From Yarrowia lipolytica (lineage: Eukaryota; Ascomycota; Dipodascomycetes; Dipodascales): DNA of 64,000 bases. This document shows, piece after piece, positions 1 to 11,385 of the stretch; positions within the stretch are counted from its first letter, which is position 1; the number at the start of each line of letters is the position of its first letter. The notes beneath the pieces were generated by a model. The model made no database searches and was not told where the DNA came from. It was given only the letters and a program-made list of their open reading frames with translations. The stretch spans positions 2,416,501 to 2,480,500 of the forward strand of contig NC_090772.1 of assembly GCF_001761485.1 (NCBI RefSeq), read 5' to 3'. A program made the position numbers and the translations under genes.

Positions 1-82
1 CCTCATTCACTGCCGTAATATCTCCTTCACCCCCGTCAACAGAGGGGAGCTTCTCAATGTCGATGTTGTTGTTGGAAGTCAT
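1..82 (-). CDS. 5' end of an unidentified gene, cut by the left window edge
   Basis: An ATG on the minus strand at 82-80 opens a frame that stays open to the edge, giving 27 residues starting MTSNNNIDIEKLPSVDGG. The frame is short, but a clear TATA box lies about 36 bases upstream and the leader between them is rich in A and C, as in other genes of this window. The polar, acidic N-terminus would suit the cytoplasmic tail of a membrane transporter, but this is only a guess. The product cannot be identified from what is visible. Confidence 0.55.
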   Translation of the reverse strand, partial: MTSNNNIDIEKLPSVDGGEGDITAVNE

Positions 83-114
83 TACTGACAGACCACAACC
101 AACCCCGGATCTCT

Positions 115-126
115 CTTATATATACC
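115..126 (-). promoter_or_regulatory. TATA box of the left-edge gene
   Basis: Read on the minus strand this is GGTATATATAAG, about 36 bases before the ATG at 82. It is one of the clearest TATA elements in the window and is the main support for a real gene at the edge. Confidence 0.6.
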
Positions 127-787
127 ACCGACTGGAGGTTTTGTCTCCGCAACACACCCCACAAAAGGTCTGCTCGATGTGGGGCACCTATAGACACATC
201 TAGCTAACATCTAGTGTCGTGCGCGTCCAGTGTCTGCATTGAGATGTGGGGTAGGGATTCCTAGCATGAAAAGGACCGATTCGGAGCTCATGTTGATGGC
301 AGAATCATTCACAGAGTCATTATGAAGATGCACAAACTCTTCCAGCCGCCATTCTGTCACCTCAAGCACCGTTTTCAGGTCGCTTCTGCACGTCCACCAA
401 ATCCGCCAGCTAGACTAGCCCCCAAACCAGCAGTCTAGCGGATTATTCAGGCAGTTGCAGACGTGGGCTGTCTATTATAGCTTCCAGATCAGGCAAAGAT
501 TTTTGGACCGTAGTGGGCGAGAAGACATGTTGCCTATTTTAGCAGTTGCAACAGCAGAGGGGGCGGTATATTTCTTTCACATGAGGGAAAGGTATAAATT
601 TTGGTATCAAAATGCTGACACTGACGAGGCGAGTTTGGTGGTAGCATTTATATTTTGGTGGCACTGTCATTTGGTGACTTTTTGGAAGATTGTGTTTTAA
701 GGTGGGGTTGATGTAGAGTGAGGAGATATTGTCGAGCAATACGACATTGTAAGTAGGAGGTATTTTTGTTCATTTGTCTGTGTCACT

Positions 788-793
788 TTCCAT

Positions 794-834
<41 letters not shown>

Positions 835-886
835 CCATTTTTTTATTGTTTTATTGTTTTTATTGTTTTATTGTTTTATATTTTAT
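788..886. repeat. Pyrimidine-rich simple repeats
   Basis: About seven copies of a CCATTTT unit (788-838) are followed by copies of TTTTATTG (840-880). Low-complexity DNA; no function visible. Confidence 0.85.
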
Positions 887-1170
887 TCTACAGAAATTCC
901 ACTTAACACTATCTCATAATCTCTTGCCCCACTTAATCCTGTTCTCGGCTCTAGCTCAAGATTCGAAACACACCAGCGTTTGGCACGTGACGTGGAGGTT
1001 TTTTGGTGACAAGCGAGGTCGTCTGCTGGGCACGTGACGTGGTTTTTTTTTTGGTGACGTGCAAGCGAGGTCGTCTGTCTTTTTGGCGACTTTGGCGGCT
1101 TTGGCAGTTTGGCAGTTTGGCGGCTTCGGTGAGTCAGACAAGCCACTGTCTCACTTGGAGAACTGTTAAG

Positions 1171-1204
1171 ACAGACAGACAGACAGACAGAGACAGAGAC
1201 AGAC
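1171..1204. repeat. ACAG tetranucleotide repeat
   Basis: Tandem ACAG units, slightly interrupted by AGACAG hexamers near the 3' end. A likely length-variable marker. Confidence 0.9.
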
Positions 1205-3577
1205 GTGCTGAGACAAACAGAACATGTACTTGTGCTGATACTCGTACTGTACTGAGATTTCGTTGCTGCGACCCCTGCAATGGTGCGGGGGAAGAGAACG
1301 GGCAATTGTAGTAATTGTTGCGATGGCATCCAAGGGAGAAATTTCTCAATTGATCAATTGCAATTAATATTCTGCGGTGGACACTCTTGACTGCAAGCCA
1401 TTGTGGTACTATCGTACCCCGGCACCCCAATCAATGCCATCTACTCGATCACTAGATGACCATCGACACGCATCGGCCTGAGTTAATGCCGACTCCGAGA
1501 CCCGACAACCCAATCCGAGGCTCCGACCGTCTCCTCCCCGCTGCGACTGCCTACTCGTACGCCATCCCTCCATATCACCTCACTGGAACCCTGTTGAAGA
1601 CAGTCTTAGGCCAGGCTTTGCGCGAAATAATGGCCCAGAGTAACCGCCAGCACCTTTCCACAACAAGAGCCAAAGCCAGAAGGTCTCCAACCGTGCGTCT
1701 ACAATGCGATATCCGATACGAGCAGAGGACGCTAACTTGTGTCTCCAGCAGTCGAGCACCGAGGGTTTGTCTTGGCTCCAACGCTGAGGCTGTTTGCTGA
1801 TGCCAAGTCAAGTGGGGCGACCAAGTCTTGGTCATAAATCACCGGTGCAACCTTTTCGTGACAATAGACGTTTTTCTGGTGGTGTGAGCATTCAAGTGCC
1901 TTCTCCCCCCACCATTAACTTCAAACCAGAAGACTTTGGACCCCCACTGGGCCCCCACGAGCCCGGGGACAGGTTTCCGAGCCCATCGTCACCCGTGTAC
2001 AGCAGTTACTCCGTGGAAAATGCTCCTCCAGGACCCAGCCAGCTGCCATTTATCATATGCCATTTCCGTGCTATCGACCCCGCTGTCTCACAGAAGAACC
2101 CAGTCTCACTTATTCCTGCTCAGGGTCGTGCTTCTGGACGAGTCTATTGGTGTCCACGTGGGGATATAAGAGGTGTGTGTTTGTCCTGGTTGCGATCGAC
2201 GCTAGGCATACGCGATACGGATGTTAAAACCGGGAAAGCAAAGTGGCCAGCGAAATTAGTAACAATTAGATCCAGATGCGAAGACACGGCAAGACTATGG
2301 ATCCGGTAGCGCCAGTAGTGCCAACGTGCCGGCCATTCTAGCTAGTGGCTAGTGAGCTATGTTACACGTTGGTGGACTGGTAAAGGTCGCTAGTCGACTT
2401 CTCAACCCCATCCGCCACCGATCAACGTTACCGTTGTACCTACTTGCACGTTGATTGTCCACCCATCGGATCCACGTTGATTGTTCTGTCCTTGTTCGTC
2501 TGTTCCTTTTCTTTTCCAGCCCAAATCGTGGTTTAATGTCGACAATAGAGTTATCTACTAGTGCGCATCTGGCGCCTACCGAGTCTTGGGCCGTACCTGG
2601 CACCGTCTACGGGCACTTGTCTGGGTCTTTGACACATTTCCAAGTTTTACCAATGTTTGACCAAGCCCCCGGCCAATTACAGACGCCGCAGTATCGGTGG
2701 TTCCCCTCCTAAGCCAGAAGGTTTGAGACAGCCAGCAATACAATGTGCTTGAACAATTCTTCGAGGTCAACTTGATCTACAGCATCTACTTGCCCTGCCG
2801 AGTACAAGAAACCAGGCTGCATACACACTCTCTTTCACGGCACACATGGAATCGCGGAATCGTGGGTCTTAAAAGTATTTTCTCACTACTGGCAAGTTAG
2901 CCATTGGTCGCGTGAGTCTAGACTTATCTAGGTTCCGTGTTTATGGGGAGGCTGAGAAAGCCAGGACACGGCATGTCTACAGCCGCCGCAGAGTGGAGGC
3001 CATGGTCTTCTGTCGTCGACTCGGGCCAAAAGACCACAGCTCCCCGTTGAAAGGAACCAAATCGCACCCACCCATCATCTCCGTGGATTTATAACCCATA
3101 ACCCACTGCTAAAGGTTTGTCAACCACTTCCTGAACATGTATATATAGACTCTCTGCATCTTTTGCAAAAGCCAATGTCCACATGGGTGCTGTGAGTCCA
3201 TGTATTGGCTGATAGATAAGGTCTATTAACTTTGATTTTGCGGTAGTCTGGGACAAGGTGGATCAATGTACAAGTCTCGGTGCGATTTCGCTCACGGTCA
3301 GCTGTCACCGGGCTGGACGCCTGCTTCTCTCACGCCTGATAAGTCGCGCAATATACACAAGGCAGGGCTTGGCGTCTTGGCATGTGCACGACACCATCGC
3401 CGTGCATCCCATTAGGTTCAGTGGGTGGTGAGACGGCATTCAAACTTTAAGGCCCTATTTGGAGCACGTGGATAAGTCGGCCACCGCTTTTTCTCAACTC
3501 TGTGCAATCTTTTTTCCAACTTTGACCGTATCCAGCATTGGCGTTTTTTCACCGACGCTAATTTTCTCGTTATAACC

Positions 3578-5323
3578 ATGGACGGATCCACTGACGCTCC
3601 AATTCACCATCCAACACCGCCCGCAATGAGCTGGAAACGCCATTTCAACGGATCTGTCATCCGAGACGAGCTGTACTTCCCCTGGTCGGCTCGAGACAAG
3701 GCCCGAGACCAACAATCCAAAGATCCCGTCTACCAGGACGCCGAGGCGGCCGAGGGTCTGCCTGGAACCCATTATGACGCCCATGTGGAGGATGTCAACG
3801 AAGACGGCACCCCTCGAACTGTGTGGGGCAAAAACGGAAAGGCCTGGCCCGTCATGACCGCCGGAGCAGGTCTTTTCTCCGACGGATACGTCAACAACTC
3901 CATGGGAACTGTCACCACCGTTCTCAAGCGAATCTACGGCAAAGAGTACTCTGCAAGCCGAAAGTCGCAGATTCTGCCGGCCATTGTGTTTGTGGGAACC
4001 GTGGTGGGCATGCTGGTGTTTGGCTACGTTGCTGACTACCATTCCCGAAAGCTGGGCATGGTAATCTCCACCATGATCCTCATCATCTTCACCATTCTAT
4101 GCTCGGGCTCGTGGGGAGCTGGAGGCAAAAAGAACATGGACGGAATGTTGGCGGCACTCATCACCTACCGATTCTTCATGGGTATCGGTCTGGGAGGAGA
4201 ATACCCGGCCGGATCAGTGGCCTGTGCAGAAGCCTCGGCCATCATGGGTCGAGGTACCCGAAACCGATGGTTCATTCTCTTCACCAACTTTATGATTGAT
4301 TTCGGCTTTGTATGCTCGGCGTTTGTTCCCTGTGTTCTGTGGTGGATCTTCCACGACCGACATTTGCAGGCCGTGTGGCGTCTGACCCTCGGACTGGGCG
4401 CCATTCCTCCTCTGGGTCTCTTCTACCTGCGAACCAAGTTCAAGGAGAACCCGTCGTTCATGAAAAACAACTTCAAGCGAACCCGATTCCCCTACTGGCT
4501 GGCCATCAAGTACTACGGAGTCCGTCTGGCCTGTGTGTCGCTCATTTGGTTCATCTACGACTGGGCCTCGTACTCCTACGGACTCTATGCGTCCAGTATT
4601 TTGGACAACCTGAACCCCAACCAGTCGCTAATCAAGAACTTTGGATACACCACCATCATCAACCTGTGGTATCTACCCGGCTCGTTCCTCGGAGCCATCT
4701 GCGCCGACTACCTGGGTCCCCGTCTGACCCTGATCATCGGAGTAGTTGCACAGGCCGTGGTTGGATATATCATGGCCGGTATTTACACCCATCTGAGTAA
4801 GCCCGAGAACGTGGCGGGCTTCATTTGTATGTATGGCGTGTTTCTGGCGCTTGGAGAGTTTGGTCCCGGAGACCAGATTGGTCTGATTGCCTCCAAGACC
4901 TGTGCCACTCCCATCCGAGGCCAATACTACGCCATTGCTGCCGCCATTGGCAAGATTGGTGCCTTTGTGGGAACCTATTGTTTCCCTGCCATCCAGAAGT
5001 CGGTGGGACACGGCGACCCCGACTCCGTCGAGGGTCAGCAGGGCCCCTTTTGGGTCTCGTGTTCCATGAACATTCTCTCGGCCGTTCTGGCCTACTTCCT
5101 GCTGCCCTCCATCACCCAGGAGACCATCCAGGACGAGGACCGGCTCTTCCGAGAGTACCTGGTGGGCCACGGCTTCGACGTGACTCTCATGGGCGACGCT
5201 GAGTTTGCCGATGGCGCCAACGCCTCCTCCGAGGACCAGACCGAGTTCAAGGAGGGCCACGAGCCCCAGCATAGCAGCGACGAGCAGGAGCATCTTCCTT
5301 CCAAGTTGGAGGCTATTCAGTAG
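3578..5323 (+). CDS. GIT1-type permease (glycerophosphodiester/phosphate family), copy A
   Basis: A 581-residue major facilitator protein. A hydrophilic N-terminus of about 90 residues leads into the first membrane helix at AGAGLFSDGYVNNSMG (95-110), a signature of the GIT1 glycerophosphoinositol permeases within the phosphate:H+ symporter family. A motif-A-like loop, GYVADYHSRKLGM, lies at 149-161, and GIGLGGEYPAGS, typical of phosphate symporters, at 202-213. About twelve membrane segments can be drawn, with a central loop rich in K, R and F (FKENPSFMKNNFKRTRF) and an acidic C-terminal tail. The family imports glycerophosphoinositol, glycerophosphocholine or related phosphorus sources at the plasma membrane; the exact substrate cannot be read from sequence. 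A paralogue follows at 9790 on the same strand. The first ATG is used; the next methionine lies inside the tail. Confidence 0.85.
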   Translation: MDGSTDAPIHHPTPPAMSWKRHFNGSVIRDELYFPWSARDKARDQQSKDPVYQDAEAAEGLPGTHYDAHVEDVNEDGTPRTVWGKNGKAWPVMTAGAGLFSDGYVNNSMGTVTTVLKRIYGKEYSASRKSQILPAIVFVGTVVGMLVFGYVADYHSRKLGMVISTMILIIFTILCSGSWGAGGKKNMDGMLAALITYRFFMGIGLGGEYPAGSVACAEASAIMGRGTRNRWFILFTNFMIDFGFVCSAFVPCVLWWIFHDRHLQAVWRLTLGLGAIPPLGLFYLRTKFKENPSFMKNNFKRTRFPYWLAIKYYGVRLACVSLIWFIYDWASYSYGLYASSILDNLNPNQSLIKNFGYTTIINLWYLPGSFLGAICADYLGPRLTLIIGVVAQAVVGYIMAGIYTHLSKPENVAGFICMYGVFLALGEFGPGDQIGLIASKTCATPIRGQYYAIAAAIGKIGAFVGTYCFPAIQKSVGHGDPDSVEGQQGPFWVSCSMNILSAVLAYFLLPSITQETIQDEDRLFREYLVGHGFDVTLMGDAEFADGANASSEDQTEFKEGHEPQHSSDEQEHLPSKLEAIQ

Positions 5324-8300
5324 ACTGGATGAGCTCGACAAAAAAAACTCGGAGAAATAACGTGCCTACCACAGGCCCCCTTTTTATAAGTAATCAGTAA
5401 TCTTGTGTTTGAATGACGGGAAGAGTACGAGTACATCTAGACGGGAAGGTGATTCTGGTCTATCAGGTATTGGTCGCATCGTAGAGGTCGCGGATGGGAG
5501 TTTCACCTTTCTAGATGATATCACCGCAACGTATCTGTTGGATATCAGATGGAGTATCACCAGTTGGACAACAGAGTCGCTGCCGAGTCTTTGATTGCCG
5601 CCGAATCTTTGATTGCCGCCGAGTCTTGGATTGACACTAGTGTAAACAACCCATGACGAGGCTCTGAGTGAGGCATGATGGGAGGAGGTCGGACGATCGA
5701 CCCAATTGGTTATTGAACATTGTTGATTGGTTGGAGGTAATAACCATTCTCATTACCACCTCACAAGTCCGCCAATCGGACGATGGCTTGGGACAGTTAC
5801 AAGTGTGTACTCGTACCATAGTCAGACAAGATTGGAAACCGTGTAAACAACTAGCATGAGTGCGTGGGTCACGTGGGTCACGTGAGTTGAAACTCAACTC
5901 CACAGCACGCGGCGTAGCTGCCCCTGAGTCAGGACAGTCACGTGAATGGGTGAGGACGGGGATGTCTATGGATCTGTATCGCCGCTGGAGACCGTGTTAC
6001 CGTCACCATAGGTGTGTCCTAAAGCTCTCAGTAGCCAATATCTGCCGAGATCCCGGCTCGTGACTGGTCTCCATCATTCCATTGGCCAGGACTTGTTGCC
6101 GAGGTGTTGTCTATGTCATCGCACTATCTGTTGCCAGTGTCGTCTCATATCGTTGGTCTGTTGACGACACGTGTTGGCGATATCAATATCTGGTGCCAAG
6201 CAAACAGATATGAAGGGTGGCATGAACGTATTCGGACTGCTCTGCACAGAATCGGCATGGAAACGTCATGTGTCAGTGGGCTGGTGTGAAGGAATGTCAG
6301 ACGACATGTTCGATACCTGTAGGCGTCACTGCAAGGAAGACTACCGTACTCGGCTTGCCATGAATATACCGTCCAGTACAGTAGTCGACATATTCCTATC
6401 GCGTTGTGGTATCTGTCTAACGCCATCGTGGTATCCGTCTAACATGGTAGGGGTATCTGTCTGTTGTTTTGCACGGTCATGACTCAGGAATGACTCAAGA
6501 GACTCGCTGATCGCGATTGACACTGACACTGACACTGACGCGGAAAACAAACCAGCAATGTTGCTCCCGGTCGTTTCCGGCCGTTATCGCCATCTCCGCC
6601 ATCTCCACGGGACTTATCTCGGTCCCTGGCAGCCATAACAGCAATGCTCCTGCCGCCAAGGCGCCACCAAGTTAACCACCAAGGCAGCCAAGAGCATTAG
6701 ACCGGCCACGATTGCCAAGTGGGCTACTGTAGCTGCTTTTCATGGCTTCCTAGACGCAGATGGTGGGCCAGTCGACTGTGATCGGAAAAAAGTGGAATGA
6801 GCAAAAAGTGGAATGAGAAAAAAGCAGCAGTGGTGAAAGCAGAATGCGACGAGTCTGGGGGACAAAGGAGTATGTACGAGAACGAGACTCATGTGCCTTC
6901 AGCGTCCTATACGAGCTTCTCGTATGAAAAAATAAACACGGCTCTTTTGCTCGTAAACTCGACAATCTAAACATGAGTCAAAAACTGAGAGCATCTGTCG
7001 GAGATCCGTCTTTGAGAATGTTGCAGAGATCCATACAAGTTGAAAAGTCGCCTGTGGATATAATTGACTACGTGCAATTGATTTATTTTTTCAGAATCGC
7101 ACAATCTCTTCTGCTCGACGAGATAGGCTGGTGTCGCCGCCCTCCCCAAAACACAATCTGTTTACAGACGTCTCTCAGAGTTGGGAGATGGGGGCTAATG
7201 AAGAGGGACACTGTAGCCCTTCATACCAGGTACGCGGCTAGGGAAACTAGTTCATTAGAACCCCCAAACGTGGCTGTTTCCGACTATATGAAAATATTCC
7301 CAGGTTGCCACTCAAACATCTGTCCAAAATCCTCATTTCTCAAAATATCAGGTTTTTTTTGCTCCCCTGGCTCAAACTCCCATCACGAACCTTGCCTGGC
7401 CGGTTCCACATGTAAAAAATGATCAAATGTAAGTTGAATGAGTCGGAGACATGACTAACAAGTACGAGGTACCAGTTGCTCCGTTGGAATTCACTTTTTC
7501 CCTGACTTATCTTCTCCTCCTATACATCTATAACTCAGTCTATTTTTGTATCCACGTGCGTCCAACCACGTGGGCTTCTAGTGGAGCTGTCTCCAGACGA
7601 CTGTTGTCCAGCCATTGTCCACGTCTGTCGGCTGTTTGGTCACTTGGCGGCCGCCAACGGGTATGCACTTTGTGACGTCAACGGTTGTGCATAGATGAAT
7701 ATGATCTGAGATAGAGGAGATGGGTTCAGGGTCCCGGGTCCTGAGTCCCGGAGTGATCTGCTCTGCCCACACTGGTACGTTTCGGCGGAGGCACGGCTAT
7801 GCTCCAGTACGAGTACCGTACCTCTCACGCGACCACCGCGAAAGAAATGTTGACGGGCCAGCTACTGTAGGGTCAAAGCAGGTGCGGTCTGTGTCCCTTT
7901 CGTCTTTTTTTAGCGTCGTTCTACGTGCATGCATTTTAGCGCCGGCATAACGGCCATCAGACAGATCAGGCAGATTACGGACGGGATATACGAGGATAGG
8001 TAGCTGAATGGCGATAGATACATGGTTTTCTTGCGTCTTCCGGCGACCGGGGATCATCAGATTACTTTGGCCAACCTTTTTGCTTTTTTGCCGCCAAAAT
8101 TCGTCAATCAATCGACTTTTTCAACGCCAAGTCCTAAGCGAAGGCAAGCGAGGGGCGCCAAGAAAAGTCTTGCGTAATCACCAGAGCCGTATACGAGATA
8201 CAGGATAGCGGTTGGGGATTTGGCGGGATCTGGCGGATCTGGTGGGAATCTGGTGGGAATCTCGCGGGAATCTGCACACTGTAGAACTACTGTACTTGTA

Positions 8301-9789
8301 GTGCTACTGTACATACTTGTGGACAACCGTCTGACCTCCCTAAACGGTCTCTACAGGCTTTCGTGTCCGCGGAAGTTGCAAAAAAGAAACAGAGGCTCTA
8401 ATGGGAGAAAACGTGTTTGGAGTATAGGATGGCAGCCCGTGAATTATAGATGTGGTGTGTTATAGGCTGGTTTTGGGCCGTTGCTAGTGAATGTTGTACT
8501 TATGATAGGGGGAGTGGAGGGGAGGGGTATACGGGAGTGGGGCATTTTCTTCGATTGCCGTTATCGTAGCCATATTGCAACCCCTCAATGAATCCAGTCA
8601 CATGACAGCCCCTCTAGGAGGAGGTCAATGTCTCACTCTCATCTCTATCTGCCCTGTCTCACCGGCTTGTTCCTGCCAGCCTTACCTCATCTCCAAGAGC
8701 TTGGGAGTCTAAAAAAATGCACGTCTGAAAAACACGTGGGGGAGACGAGAAGGGTGATAGGAAAGAGGGGAGATGATGAAGGGTCTGACGGAGGGTTGCA
8801 TGGTCAAGAAGAAAAGTGATAAACCGAAAAAAACGACGCCATTGCATTAGTAGTCTAGGATTATGCACTTTTTTGGTTTTTTTTTTTTACCATACAACAA
8901 GGGTCAGACAAACAACGACTATCAACCCTCATACCGACAGTCGACGGCTGTTCGAATCCCGCCCGCAACGCAACCGGGGTTTGATCGCAGACGCGCTACC
9001 CCGCTTTGTTTCCCCCACACGGGATTTCCCGTTCCCGTCGCCGTACAGATTTTCTGCCCAAAGAAAGAAACAAGTGCATTGACAAAAAGTTGCAAAAAAA
9101 TGAAGAAAAAAAAAATTAAAAATTGAACATTAAAAAACTTGGAGGGGGATGCCACGGCTCATAGAGTTTGGCGCATATGAAGTTTGTCCGAGGGAATGGG
9201 GTCCGGTTCAACTTTTGCTACAGGCGTTGCTGGACGAACTAAACCACATTAACGGACTCCCCGGAACTTGACGAGTCCACTGGCATTCTCAGATTTCGCC
9301 TCCGACGCCGCTGTGGAAAGTTGACCTCGTCTGAATACACTGTCGCATTACAAAGTTACACTACTTTTTAGACTCGTGAGACATGTTCATGGACAGAAGA
9401 CAAAAGAAAGCTCGCTGTGTTTTTAACCACCGGCGACGGGACCCATTGCAGCAGTCGAGCGCATGTGGCCACGTCTGGGGCGTTTCGTGGAGTGACACAA
9501 TGGCGGGGTGTAGATTGCGGCGACTCCTGTTTGTGTTTGCGGCGACTTCTGCTTGTGTTCACGTCAAGCTGTCGCTGTCATTCAGTACACCAACTTGTAC
9601 ATCACCAATCCGTCAGCACTAGCTCCAAAAGTGCTAGTGTCACTTGAACTTTTCGTTTCCAGCAACCATCAAACTCTATGTGCCAGTTGAGAAGTGTCAG
9701 GGAGTGCAAGTCCAGCGGCAAACGTATAAGTAGTTGGGGTTTCCCATAAACCTCACCTCACCAACCCGCCTCCCTCTCTCTCTGTCAAC
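5324..9789. other. 4.5 kb spacer between the two GIT1-type genes
   Basis: No frame here has both a good start and protein-like composition. The longest plus-strand frame (6973-7422, 149 codons) is Cys- and Ser-rich with no recognisable motif and no promoter signal, so I do not call it. T-runs and poly-A tracts occur near 8875-8890 and 9090-9120. The 3' untranslated region of copy A starts with an A-run at 5340. The last 100 bases are the promoter of copy B. Confidence 0.6.
9724..9731 (+). promoter_or_regulatory. TATA box of GIT1-type copy B
   Basis: GTATAAGT about 60 bases before the ATG at 9790, followed by a CT- and AC-rich leader typical of transcribed yeast genes. Confidence 0.6.
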
Positions 9790-11385
9790 ATGCCCCAAAT
9801 CTTCTTCAACAAGGTGTATCCTGGAGAAATGGCTCTTCCCGGTCGAACCAAGACGGCGGAAGAGCTGGAGGCTCTAGAGGCCGAAAAGAACGACCCCCAA
9901 ATGCAACGGCCAATGTTTGGCAAAAACGGCCGAGCCTGGCCCGTCATCACCGCCGGAGCAGGTCTCTTCTCCGACGGATATGTCAACAACTCCATGGGAA
10001 CCGTCAACACCTGCCTGTCCATCCTCTATGGCGATTACTACTCCAAGTCCACCTACTCTCGAACCGTGTCGTCAATTGTCTTTGCCGGAACCGTGCTGGG
10101 TATGATTGTGTTTGGATTTGTGGCCGACTACCACTCGCGAAAAATGGGCATGATTGCCTCCACTCTGATTCTCATCGTCTTCACCATTCTGTGTTCCGCA
10201 GCCTGGGGAGCCGGAGGAAAGGACGACATTGGCGGAATGCTGAGCGCCCTCATTGCATACCGATTCCTCGTCGGTATCGGTATCGGAGGAGAGTACCCTG
10301 CCGGCTCTGTGGCCTGCTCCGAGGCCTCGGCCCTGATGGGAAATGGAACCCGAAACCGATGGTTCATCTTCTTTACCGGATTCATGATTGATTTCGGCTT
10401 CGTGGTCGCCGCCTTTGTACCCCTCATCCTCCTGTGGATCTGTGGAGATGACAACCTGACTCCCGTGTGGCGAATCACCATTGGCCTGGGAGCCATCCCC
10501 CCTCTGTCGCTCTTCTACTTCCGAACCCGATTCAAGGAGCCCGACACCTTCCGAAAGAACAACTTCAAGCGAACCCGACCCCCCTACATTCTGGCTCTGC
10601 GCTACTACGGCCCCCGACTGGTTGTCATCTGTATCGTCTGGATGCTCTACAACTTCATCTCCTTCCCCTTTGGAATCTACGGCTCTCAGATCATCAACTT
10701 GCTGGTCAAGGATGGAGATCTGTACAAGACCTTTGGCTGGAACGTGCTTCTCACTGCCTTCTACCTGCCCGGAGCCTTCCTTGGAGCCATCTTCTCCGAT
10801 TGGTTTGGTCCCCGAATCACTCTGGCTGGTGCCCTGATTCTCCAGGGTATTGTCGGTTTCATCATGGCTGGTGTCTACGAGTCCATGATCAAGAACATTG
10901 CCGGCTTTGTCATTGCCTACGGTATCTTCCAGGCTCTGGGAGAAATGGGTCCCGGAGGAAACATTGGTCTTCTGGCCTCCAAGAACTCCCCCACAGCCAT
11001 CCGAGGTGTCTTCTACTGCATTGCCTCGTCCATGGGTAAGATTGGTGCCTTCATCGGTACCCAGTGCTTCCCTCTCATTATCAAGGGCTTTGAGAAGGGC
11101 GGCGACGAAATCAAGGGTGTCCAGGGTCCCTTCTGGATTTCCTCGGCGCTCTGTATTTTCTCCGCCCTCATCACCTTCTTCTTCCTGCCTCCTGTGACCC
11201 AGACCTCTGTTCAGGATGAGGACAGAAAGTTTTTCGAGTACATCCGGGCCCATGGTTTTGATGTCTCCAAGATGGGAGACGAGGGCTTTGAGCCAGAGTC
11301 CGAGGAGTCCATGGAGACCGAGCTCTACGAGCAGAAGGGTTCCAACGAGGAGCTCTATGTTAACACCCACGAAGTCAAGAACTAG
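9790..11385 (+). CDS. GIT1-type permease, copy B
   Basis: A 531-residue paralogue of the protein at 3578. It shares the opening block (GKNGRAWPVITAGAGLFSDG, 44-63), the motif-A-like loop VADYHSRKMGM (111-121), the GGEYPAGSVAC block and the FRKNNFKRTRPPY central loop. The N-terminal tail is about 40 residues shorter than in copy A, and the C-terminal tail is again acidic. Codon choice is strongly biased (CGA for Arg, GCC, GTC), more so than in copy A, which suggests higher expression. Probable role: proton-driven uptake of glycerophosphodiesters or phosphate at the plasma membrane. The two copies lie head to tail and could have different substrates or regulation; the sequence alone does not say. 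Confidence 0.87.
   Translation: MPQIFFNKVYPGEMALPGRTKTAEELEALEAEKNDPQMQRPMFGKNGRAWPVITAGAGLFSDGYVNNSMGTVNTCLSILYGDYYSKSTYSRTVSSIVFAGTVLGMIVFGFVADYHSRKMGMIASTLILIVFTILCSAAWGAGGKDDIGGMLSALIAYRFLVGIGIGGEYPAGSVACSEASALMGNGTRNRWFIFFTGFMIDFGFVVAAFVPLILLWICGDDNLTPVWRITIGLGAIPPLSLFYFRTRFKEPDTFRKNNFKRTRPPYILALRYYGPRLVVICIVWMLYNFISFPFGIYGSQIINLLVKDGDLYKTFGWNVLLTAFYLPGAFLGAIFSDWFGPRITLAGALILQGIVGFIMAGVYESMIKNIAGFVIAYGIFQALGEMGPGGNIGLLASKNSPTAIRGVFYCIASSMGKIGAFIGTQCFPLIIKGFEKGGDEIKGVQGPFWISSALCIFSALITFFFLPPVTQTSVQDEDRKFFEYIRAHGFDVSKMGDEGFEPESEESMETELYEQKGSNEELYVNTHEVKN

Larger units (their letters stand above)
83..3577. other. Long spacer with no supported gene
   Basis: About 3.5 kb between the left-edge gene and the first permease. 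Open frames here are all under 175 codons, overlap one another on both strands, mostly lack a good start and show no family resemblance. The stretch holds simple repeats near 0.8 and 1.17 kb, a 14-base perfect palindrome (CAATTGATCAATTG, 1347-1360) and isolated TATA-like words at about 2165 and 3137 that no convincing frame follows. The last few hundred bases are presumably promoter for the gene at 3578. Confidence 0.6.

Noticed and set aside
6973-7422. 149-codon plus-strand frame in the spacer between the GIT1-type genes
   Set aside because: No promoter, no family signal and unusual composition; left uncalled.
8940-8960. TTCGAATCCCGC word like a tRNA T-arm (also near 49410)
   Set aside because: No matching acceptor stem or anticodon arm nearby.
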